From NCBI RefSeq assembly GCF_000143415.4, contig NW_003314261.1, positions 6,857,132-6,921,131 of the forward strand: a stretch of 64,000 nucleotides of DNA, written 5' to 3'. This document shows, one piece after another, positions 57,393-64,000 of the stretch; the stretch's first letter is position 1; each line of letters opens with the position of its first letter. The DNA is from Selaginella moellendorffii. Taxonomy: Eukaryota; Streptophyta; Lycopodiopsida; Selaginellales; Selaginellaceae. A program made the position numbers and the translations under genes. A model generated the notes under the pieces. It was not told where the DNA came from. It saw nothing but the letters and a program-made list of their open reading frames with translations, and ran no database searches.

Positions 57393-57826
57393 AATGCCAA
57401 AAGTATTTTCTTAGTGGTTGGCAATGTCCTAGATTTCACATTTTGATTGCTTTGATGATCTCATGAACATGGGATTTTAGTTTATAAGCTGTCCAGTAGC
57501 TACTCAAAATGACCATCCAAAAGAAGCGTCTTTCAATGGTGGTAGAGTTATTCCTTCCTTTTTTCTTTTGGTTTTTGTTTTGCTTAACTAAACCTATAGG
57601 GGACTGGGATGGTAGTGAATATATCTAAAATATGCTTGGATATTCTAGGATATTCTACCATCTAATGGTTGGTATTCATTTAGATTAATTTGGTATTTAT
57701 AATTTATAAACATGTTTATAATTTATAAAGTTTTCTAAACCCTTTCTAGTATATTCTTTTTTATTCTATCATCTAATGGTTGATATGCAATAAGATTAAT
57801 CTTGTGTTTATAAATTACAAACATGC

Positions 57827-57881
57827 TTAGAGCGATCGCTTCGCATGCGATAGGTAAGGGGATCGATGCCCCTCATCTCCA
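57827..57881 (+). pseudogene. 5'-truncated tRNA-Ala(CGC) relic
   Basis: TTAGAGCGATCGCTTCGCAT continues as GCGATAGGTAAGGGGATCGA and ends TGCCCCTCATCTCCA. The anticodon arm ATCGC-TTCGCAT-GCGAT and T-arm AGGGG-ATCGATG-CCCCT are perfectly paired, and CATCTCCA is the 3' acceptor strand of tRNA-Ala. The first ~18 nt (5' acceptor strand and half of the D-arm) are missing, so it cannot fold into a full tRNA. Confidence 0.8.
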
Positions 57882-57903
57882 AGTATTATTTCGTTTTCGC
57901 GCT

Positions 57904-57927
57904 AGAGTTCGACTCCCGGCAACGCCG
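57904..57927 (+). pseudogene. tRNA-Asp 3' end relic
   Basis: AGAGTTCGACTCCCGGCAAC followed by GCCG closely resembles the T-arm and acceptor end of plant tRNA-Asp (GTTCGAYYCCCGGCAACGGC). No 5' part precedes it; it follows the tRNA-Ala relic by 22 nt. Confidence 0.6.
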
Positions 57928-57955
57928 AATTTGAACTTTAGGGTTCTTACCGATG

Positions 57956-58651
57956 CTAGGGCTTTTGGGCCAAGAACTGGAGAATGCTATCCAGGCAAGG
58001 ACCAGCAGAGGTGTCCACCACGATCGTCCTCACGCCGCCAGTCTCGTAATCGCATTGCCCCTCGTACCTCGCCACATTCTTCTGGTGCTCCTCCCACGTC
58101 CTCGGCTTGTGCCACCACACGCTTGCGCTCGCATCGAACACGCTCTGGACGCCATCGGCCCACGCCTCGCGGCTGGAATCCGTTGCGATCGAAATCTGTG
58201 GAGGTAGTGGATCTTCCAGCAGCGCGGATTTTGCCCGGTGCTCCAGCCTCGTCTTCCACAGATTCTCGTCGCGGCACACGCATTCCACGATGATCATCTC
58301 GACGCCATTGCGCCGCGCGATGGACTGGCACTGGTGGAAGAGCCAGGGCCAGGCGAGCGGGCACACGACGATCACTCCCAGCCCCAATCGCAGCTGTGTC
58401 TCGGCAATCCGGAACATAATATCGTAGGAGATGGCATTGAGCTGCTTGGCGAGCCTGTTCTTCCTGGCCGCGTCTTGCTCCTCGCCCTGGATCATCATCG
58501 ACAGGCAGTCGCGGGCATCGTCTTTGTCGATCAGAGGCCAGTGGAGGAATTTCGCCATGGATTCCCCGAGCGTCGACTTGCCTGTGGCTGGATGCCCCTT
58601 CATCGCTACCAGGACGGGCTTCATCGCCGCGCTACCGCAAGAGGCCGCCAT
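57956..58651 (-). CDS. Intronless P-loop kinase-like NTPase
   Basis: 231 aa from ATG at 58651 to TAA-side end at 57956. Walker A is GHPATGKSTLGESM (residues about 19-32), followed by WPLIDKDDARD, the substrate-lid type region, and VIVVCPLAWPWLF and MIIVECVCRDENLWKTRL, a pattern seen in small P-loop kinases of the AAA_33/adenylylsulfate-kinase-like group. The substrate is unknown; a phosphotransferase role is inferred. No transit peptide is obvious. It is divergent from the PPR gene with about 334 bp between starts. Absence of introns is unusual next to the intron-rich neighbours, but shared with the PPR genes. Confidence 0.75.
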   Translation of the reverse strand: MAASCGSAAMKPVLVAMKGHPATGKSTLGESMAKFLHWPLIDKDDARDCLSMMIQGEEQDAARKNRLAKQLNAISYDIMFRIAETQLRLGLGVIVVCPLAWPWLFHQCQSIARRNGVEMIIVECVCRDENLWKTRLEHRAKSALLEDPLPPQISIATDSSREAWADGVQSVFDASASVWWHKPRTWEEHQKNVARYEGQCDYETGGVRTIVVDTSAGPCLDSILQFLAQKP

Positions 58652-58985
58652 GGATCAATTGGATAGGTAAGCTAGTTCTTAACACTTAAAAAAAAATTTC
58701 TCCACCTATCTCCTTCTTTCTATGTCTGTTTGCTAGCTTCCTGTTTGGTTTCTCTTTGTGGAGAAAGCATCGTGACGTTTCTTTCTTTTGTTTCCAGGAA
58801 ACTCGTGAATTTTTCCAGCGAGAAACCACAACTATGCTTTCTCGACAAGAGATTTTTACCACGGAGTCATGATCTTGTTAGCAAGCATCATGTAAGTAAG
58901 CATCACCTTGCTTCTTTTGTTCATAGTTTTGATAACAGGAGGAGAGCTGAAACAGAAGAACGGACTCTTTGGATCTGCCAACGTG
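58652..58985. promoter_or_regulatory. Divergent region between P-loop kinase and PPR gene 1
   Basis: It contains an A9 run (about 58688) and a possible upstream exon for the PPR gene (ATCAT|GTAAGTAAGC near 58890, acceptor TTCATAG near 58926) with frame 58730-58890. This alternative 5' exon could supply an organelle targeting peptide; not resolved. Confidence 0.4.
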
Positions 58986-61814
58986 ATGTTGAAACTTAGC
59001 GCAAACTTGCATCGTCAAGAGCCATTCAGAGCCTCTGGCCATGGGAAAGGCGAGCAGCCGCAGGAACAGAAGAAGCAGAGGATTCGTTGCTTGCTTGCGG
59101 CTATCAAGGAAAGTGGTCGCTCAAGAAATCTGGAAAGTGGAAGGAGGTGTCATTCGGCAGCTCTCGAGCATGGAGACGACTCCAACGTTTACGTCGCAAG
59201 CAGCCTGGTGGACATGTATGGGAAGTGTGGCAGCATGGCAGATGCGCGCAAGATCTTCGACAGGATGCAGCGTCCAGATGTGGTTTCGTTGACGTCACTC
59301 GTTCTGGGATACGCAGAGAATGGGGAGGCCCAAGAAGCTCTCAGATTGTTCCAGCTGATGAAAGGTGGCTGTGAGCCGAATGCCAGAACTTTTGTGGCGG
59401 GTCTCAAGGCTTGCTCAAGCCTGGCAGCAAGAGAAGAAGCGAAGGTGAGGGGCAGTGAGATTGTAAAGGTGGTGTCGCTGGAGAGAGGCCGGGAAATACA
59501 CTCACAAGCGTCAAAGTTTGGATTCGACACGGATGTCTTCGTCTGCAACACTCTCATTGATATGTACTCGAAGTGTGGAAGCATGGTAGATGCGAGAAAC
59601 GTCTTCGACACGATGCAGCGTGATACAATCTCCTGGAACGTTTTGATGCTTGGCTACGTGGGAAGCAAGGATGGGGAGGCCGCTCTACGGCTCTTATCGG
59701 CTATGAAAGCCGAGAACAAGCACTTTCCGGACAACAGAACTTTTGTCGCTGCCGCCAAAGCCTGCACAGCTCTCGCTATCAAGGAAGATGGCAGGGAATT
59801 GAATGGGAGGATTGTCAAAGTGAGAAGTTTGGAAAGCGCCAACGCTGTTCACAGTCAAGCAAAATCAGCTGGTTACGAGAGCAACATCTTTGTGGCCAAC
59901 ACTCTCGTGGATACTTACGCAAAGTGTGGGAGCATGGTTGACGCTCGTCGAGTTTTTGAGGCGATAGCTCAGCAGCGTGATGTTATATCATGGACGGCTC
60001 TCATCCTGGGTTATGCTGAGAATGGACAAGGCTCAGTAGCTCTGGATCTGTTCGAAGCTATGCAAGCATATGGTTGTGCTCCAAACGCTCTCACTTACGT
60101 CGCTACACTCAAGGCTTGCTCGAGCTTGGCTTCCAGAGAAACTGAGCCTCGGGCAAAGATGGTGCTACTGGAGAAAACTATGGCAATCCATTCCCGGGCT
60201 GCAAGAGCCAAGCACGACTCCGACAACTTCATTGCCAACACGCTCGTGGACGCCTACGCAAAGTGTGGGAGCCTTCCCGATTCTCAACGGGTTTTCGACC
60301 GGATAAGCCGTCGGGACGTCGTCTCCTGGACTGCTCTGATCCTAGGACATGCCGAGAGTGATCATCCTCAGGTAGCGCTGGAGCTTTTTTCTGGCCTTGA
60401 AGACTGCTATGTTAATTCGCTCACTTTCGTGGCTGCTCTCAAAGCTTGCACGAATCAGGCAGCGAGAGAAGAAGGCAGGGGAATCGGTGGGAAGCTGGTG
60501 AAGATGAGGTCACTAGAGACAGCATTTTGGATCCATCAGCAAGCCGCGAACAAGAGTTGCGACTTGGACGTGGTGCTCGGGAACACACTGCTCGACTTGT
60601 ATGCGAACTGTGGAAGTTTGCCAGATGCTCGGAGGCTGTTCGATAGACTACCCGCTCGTAGCGTCGTCTCTTGGAACGCGATGATGCTCGGGTACGCCGA
60701 AAACAAGGAGGCAGAGTCAGCTTTGGAGCTCTTCTCTCTCATGGAAAAGAGCTGCCAGCCAACTTCTCGGACCTTCGTGGCTGCTCTCAAGGCCTGTGCG
60801 GTTCTAGCGGAAGCTGAAGAAGGCAGGGAACTCGAAGGAAAAGTGGCGAAGATGTGTGCTCTGGAGAAAGGAATTGCTGTCCACTTGCGAGCTTCGAGCT
60901 ATGGCTTCCAGTGGGACTTGTTCGTTGCCAACTCTCTAGTCGACATGTACGCGAAGTGTGGAAGCATGGTGGATTCTCGGCGAGTTTTCGATGGCATGCG
61001 ACGCCACGATGTGGTATCGTGGAACTCGCTGATATCAGGCTACGCGGACAACGACCAAGGTGAGGCAGCTCTCGAGCTCTTTGTTCCCATGGAGCTGGAA
61101 GGCTGTGCTCACGACTCCCGGACGTTCCTGGCGTCACTCAAAGCTTGCGGCTGTGTTGGAGCTCTAGACATCGGAAGAACACTTCATGGGAAAATCCGAG
61201 AGCTAGGACTCGACAGTGATGTGGTCATCGCTACCTCGCTGGTGGATTTCTACGGCAAGTGTGGGAGCATGGTGGATGCCGAGCAAGTTTTCTCGTCGAT
61301 CGTCACGAAAGATATCGTGGCCTGGAACGCGCTTCTAACAGGATACAGCCGCCAGGGAGATACAGAGGCACTGTTCCAAGCTTTCGACAGGATGATGGCT
61401 TCACGTCCTCGAGTTCGTCCGGATGGAGTTACGTTCCTGTGCGTTCTCACGGCGTGCAGCCACTCCGGCCTCGTCGAGCAAGGCAAGCGCTACTTCGAGG
61501 CTATGAAATCTATCCATGGACTGGATCCCGGGATGGAACACTACCACTGCTTGGTCGATATCCTGGGCAGATCGAACAGGCTTGAAGAAGCAGTGGCGAT
61601 GGTAAAAGAGATGCCAGTGGTCGCAAACATCGTCTCGTGGACGACCGTGCTCAGTGCTTGCCAGAAGTGGAAGAACATAGAGGTGGCGAAGGTTGCTTTC
61701 GATGCGTTACTAGAGCTGGACGAGGAACAGCCCGCTGCTCGAGTGCTCATGGCCAACATCTATGGCAGCGTTGGGATGTGGGACGCTAAGGCCAGAGTTC
61801 TCCAGGAAGCTTGA
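58986..61814 (+). CDS. PLS-class pentatricopeptide repeat protein 1
   Basis: 942 aa from the ATG at 58986; no ATG lies further upstream in this frame. At least six P-L-S triplets are seen, e.g. YVASSLVDMYGKCGSMADAR, DVVSLTSLVLGYAENGEAQEAL and FVAGLKACSSLAAREEAKVR. PLS PPR proteins bind organellar RNA one base per repeat and edit, splice or stabilise transcripts in plastids or mitochondria. Five of the triplets contain an extra 15-18-residue charged insert (REEGR..GK.VKMRSLE-type). The end keeps an E1-like region (SWTTVLSACQKWKNIEVA, VLMANIYGSVGMWDAKARVL) but no E2 or DYW deaminase: a TGA follows, and the next in-frame residues (ARKNAG) look like decayed continuation. No transit peptide is certain. 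Confidence 0.9.
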   Translation: MLKLSANLHRQEPFRASGHGKGEQPQEQKKQRIRCLLAAIKESGRSRNLESGRRCHSAALEHGDDSNVYVASSLVDMYGKCGSMADARKIFDRMQRPDVVSLTSLVLGYAENGEAQEALRLFQLMKGGCEPNARTFVAGLKACSSLAAREEAKVRGSEIVKVVSLERGREIHSQASKFGFDTDVFVCNTLIDMYSKCGSMVDARNVFDTMQRDTISWNVLMLGYVGSKDGEAALRLLSAMKAENKHFPDNRTFVAAAKACTALAIKEDGRELNGRIVKVRSLESANAVHSQAKSAGYESNIFVANTLVDTYAKCGSMVDARRVFEAIAQQRDVISWTALILGYAENGQGSVALDLFEAMQAYGCAPNALTYVATLKACSSLASRETEPRAKMVLLEKTMAIHSRAARAKHDSDNFIANTLVDAYAKCGSLPDSQRVFDRISRRDVVSWTALILGHAESDHPQVALELFSGLEDCYVNSLTFVAALKACTNQAAREEGRGIGGKLVKMRSLETAFWIHQQAANKSCDLDVVLGNTLLDLYANCGSLPDARRLFDRLPARSVVSWNAMMLGYAENKEAESALELFSLMEKSCQPTSRTFVAALKACAVLAEAEEGRELEGKVAKMCALEKGIAVHLRASSYGFQWDLFVANSLVDMYAKCGSMVDSRRVFDGMRRHDVVSWNSLISGYADNDQGEAALELFVPMELEGCAHDSRTFLASLKACGCVGALDIGRTLHGKIRELGLDSDVVIATSLVDFYGKCGSMVDAEQVFSSIVTKDIVAWNALLTGYSRQGDTEALFQAFDRMMASRPRVRPDGVTFLCVLTACSHSGLVEQGKRYFEAMKSIHGLDPGMEHYHCLVDILGRSNRLEEAVAMVKEMPVVANIVSWTTVLSACQKWKNIEVAKVAFDALLELDEEQPAARVLMANIYGSVGMWDAKARVLQEA

Positions 61815-61908
61815 GCTCGAAAGAATGCCGGGATGATCCGACGGGTATCATTCAAATGGGAGCTGGGAGTTGCTATCCGACGGCTTGGGCGATTTTATTC
61901 TCTAGCAG

Positions 61909-64000
61909 ATGGACAGGGTGGGGATCAAGGATGCCGTGGAGAGGTTGGAGCTGGGTTGTCGGCCGGTGGACACTACAACTTACGCAGATCTTCTACGACA
62001 GTGTGGCAGTGCTAAAGCTCTTGCAGAAGGCCGGAAAATTCACGAGCTTGTAGCGAGATCCGGGCATGGTGAGGATCCATTCCTGGGGAACCTGCTCGTG
62101 AGAATGTATGGCAGCTGCGGGAGATTGCAAGAGGCCCTGGAAGTTTTCAACAATCTCAAGAGAAGGGACGTGTTCTCCTGGAACGTGATGCTGGCGGCGT
62201 ATGCCCAGAACGGGCATCTCCAAGAAGCGGCTGAGGTGTTTCATCGAATGCCACTGAAGAGCTCCTCCTCCTGGAACGCGATGATCACGGCTTACTCTCT
62301 CGTCGGGCGTGTGTTGGAAGCGAGAATGCTCTTCGATGAGATGATCGAGAGGACAGTCATCTCTTGGAACACCATCATCGTCACGTATGCCCAGAACGGG
62401 CATCCCGCGGAAGCTCTCTACATGTTTAAGACGATGGACTTGAGTGGATTCCAGCCCAACAAGGTCAGCTTCCTCGCAGTGCTCAACGCTTGCGCTAACG
62501 CTGGAGTGCTTTCTCAGGCCAGGATAGTTCACTGCTTGGTGATCGAGAGTGGCTTCCAGTCGGATATCATGGTTGCCACCACGGTTCTTAACATGTATGG
62601 GAAGTGTGGAAGCCTGGACGATGCCTTGGCGGTGTTCCATGCGCTTCCTAGCCGAGACGTGGTGGCTACCAACGCGATGATCACAGCGTACGCTCAGAAC
62701 AAACACTTGCCACAAGCCAGGGAGCTCTTCGAGAGCACGAAACGGAAGAGTATCATTTCCTGGAACACAATGATCGCTGCTTACATCCAAGCTGGTGAAA
62801 TCGCGGAAGCCAGGGGCTTGTTCGATCGAATGGAGCTCAGGAACACGGCTTCCTGGAACACCCTCTTAGCAGGCTACGCTCACAGCGGACACCTCCAAGA
62901 AGCTCTAACGCTCTTCGCGATCATGGACTTGGAAGCTCGCGAGCCGCCGGACAAAGTCACATTCGTGACGATGCTCGACGTTTGCGGGAACCTCAAGAAC
63001 TCGGCAGCCGGGGAGGAGATCGACGCAGCAGTGACTTCGAGTGGCCTCTGGCAAGACGTGACGGTCGGGAATGCGCTCGTTTGCATGCACGGGAGGTGTG
63101 GACGAATGGAGCTCGCCAGGAGCCTGTTCGAGAGGATGGAGCACAGAGATGGCGTGCTGTGGACGACGATGGTGGCAGCCTACGCTCAGAACAATCTCCT
63201 GGATCAAGCCCGGGCTACTTTCGACGCGATGCCGGACAAGCTCTCGCTCGTTGCCCCCTGGAACGCGATGATCTCGGCCTACGTCCGCTGCGGAGAGAAT
63301 TCATCCGGAGTGATGCTCTTCCTCCTCATGGACCTGGAAGGCGGCCGAGCGAACGAGATCACGCTGGTCTGCGTCTTCGAGGCTTGCACCACTCCATCCC
63401 AGCTCGCCACCGGACGAAGAATCCACACGGCCCTGGAACGCTCTGGCGAGAACCAGCTGCTAAACCATCCGGCCGTGAGAACCTCGCTCGTCAACATGTA
63501 TGGAAAGTGTGGCAAGCTTGCGGAAGCTCGGGCCATCTTCGACAAGGTCGCAGCGTCCCAGCGCGGAGATCTGGTGCTCTTCTCGGCGATGATCGCGGCC
63601 TACGCGCAGAGCGGCCACAGCAAAGAATCGCTGGAGCTTTTTGGTGCCATGGCTCTCGACGGTATCCTGCCAACGGACGTCACGTTTATCAGCGTCTTGG
63701 CGGCGTGCAGTCACGCGGGCCTGGCCAAGGACGCGCGGTACCACTTCGTGGCCATGGCTGGCGACTACGGGATCGCGGCGAGCTTGGATCACTATATCTG
63801 CATGGTGGACGTGTTGGGGAGGTCCGGAAAGGTGGCGGAGGCGGGAGAGCTTGTGGGTGTGATGCCGTTTGTGCCGGATGCTGTGGCGTGGAAGACTTTG
63901 CTGGGGTGTTCTAAGGTTCATGAAAATGCTGGGCTTGCTCGCTGGGCCGCGGAGAAGCTGGCCAGGATTGATGCCAAGAACCCCAGTTCTTATTTGCTTT
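61909..64000 (+). CDS. PLS-class pentatricopeptide repeat protein 2 (partial, runs off the end)
   Basis: Open from ATG at 61909 to the last base (697 codons) with no stop; I followed the frame by eye throughout. Repeats include FLGNLLVRMYGSCGRLQEAL, DVFSWNVMLAAYAQNGHLQE, MVATTVLNMYGKCGSLDDAL and VRTSLVNMYGKCGKLAEARA. Near the end it has LAACSHAGLAKDARYHFVAM and HYICMVDVLGRSGKVAEAG, then VAWKTLLGCSKVHENAGLAR, the E1-type region. It has no long insert of the kind in PPR gene 1. It starts 94 bp after PPR gene 1 stops, in a different frame, so they are separate tandem genes or formed by a broken ancestral tandem. The C-terminus, including a possible E or DYW domain, lies beyond the window. Confidence 0.92.
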   Translation, partial: MDRVGIKDAVERLELGCRPVDTTTYADLLRQCGSAKALAEGRKIHELVARSGHGEDPFLGNLLVRMYGSCGRLQEALEVFNNLKRRDVFSWNVMLAAYAQNGHLQEAAEVFHRMPLKSSSSWNAMITAYSLVGRVLEARMLFDEMIERTVISWNTIIVTYAQNGHPAEALYMFKTMDLSGFQPNKVSFLAVLNACANAGVLSQARIVHCLVIESGFQSDIMVATTVLNMYGKCGSLDDALAVFHALPSRDVVATNAMITAYAQNKHLPQARELFESTKRKSIISWNTMIAAYIQAGEIAEARGLFDRMELRNTASWNTLLAGYAHSGHLQEALTLFAIMDLEAREPPDKVTFVTMLDVCGNLKNSAAGEEIDAAVTSSGLWQDVTVGNALVCMHGRCGRMELARSLFERMEHRDGVLWTTMVAAYAQNNLLDQARATFDAMPDKLSLVAPWNAMISAYVRCGENSSGVMLFLLMDLEGGRANEITLVCVFEACTTPSQLATGRRIHTALERSGENQLLNHPAVRTSLVNMYGKCGKLAEARAIFDKVAASQRGDLVLFSAMIAAYAQSGHSKESLELFGAMALDGILPTDVTFISVLAACSHAGLAKDARYHFVAMAGDYGIAASLDHYICMVDVLGRSGKVAEAGELVGVMPFVPDAVAWKTLLGCSKVHENAGLARWAAEKLARIDAKNPSSYLL

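Noticed and set aside
57956-58651. Zeta-toxin-like reading of the P-loop kinase
   Set aside because: Only the general P-loop fold is shared; there is no antitoxin partner and the setting is a plant nuclear locus, so a neutral kinase-like call is safer.
61993-62790. Minus-strand frame of 265 codons and plus-strand frame at 62982-63914
   Set aside because: Both overlap the PPR 2 frame, which is open over the full 2.1 kb and has regular PPR repeats; the two others have none.

Overview
This is plant nuclear DNA, most likely from a lycophyte such as Selaginella moellendorffii. That attribution is an inference. The genes are split by very short GT-AG introns, mostly 50-110 nt. Products include chloroplast proteins (HHL1, a DUF3531 protein), a vacuolar processing enzyme, class III peroxidases, KUP/HAK/KT potassium transporters, NAC and NPH3 proteins, and long intronless PLS-class PPR proteins. 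Splice models were built by hand from reading frames, GT/AG sites and family similarity. No alignment or RNA evidence was available.

Layout. 0.7-7.6 kb holds HHL1(-) and the DUF3531 gene(+), divergent from a 216-bp intergenic region, then a legumain/VPE gene(+) convergent with a patatin-like group III gene(-). 7.6-10.6 kb is gene-poor. 10.6-29 kb is an AT-rich transposon island. Its core is an old, heavily mutated Ty3/gypsy element (about 11.1-24.7 kb). Three later insertions interrupt it: a young chromodomain Ty3/gypsy element (12877-20408, TSD CTCTA) and two ~590-bp terminal-repeat miniature elements (TRIMs, TSDs GTTTA and CCTAG). A second decayed gypsy copy occupies about 25.5-28.95 kb.

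30-33 kb holds one KUP gene(-). 33.7-49.8 kb is a head-to-tail tandem duplication of about 7.8-8.0 kb. Each unit carries the 3' part of a Lys-rich protein gene, a class III peroxidase, relics of F-box and KUP genes, an unrecognised tail-anchored protein gene (called gene X here), and an F-box gene. The duplication junction, at 41801-41802, fuses the last exon of the KUP gene to an intron of the Lys-rich gene. Only the outermost copies are complete: the Lys-rich gene at 33.7 kb and the second KUP gene at 49.5-52.4 kb.

52.5-56.6 kb carries a NAC factor(-) and an NPH3/BTB protein(-). A stretch with tRNA-Asp and tRNA-Ala relics follows, then an intronless P-loop kinase-like gene(-) divergent from a PPR gene(+). 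A second PPR gene starts only 94 bp after the first and runs off the window end.

No operons or coordinated pathway are evident, as expected for a plant chromosome. The unusual content lies in the tandem duplication with its unrecognised protein gene, the intron-like segments inside the chromodomain retroelement, the TRIMs sharing termini and primer site with it, and a patatin whose nucleophile position is Asn.
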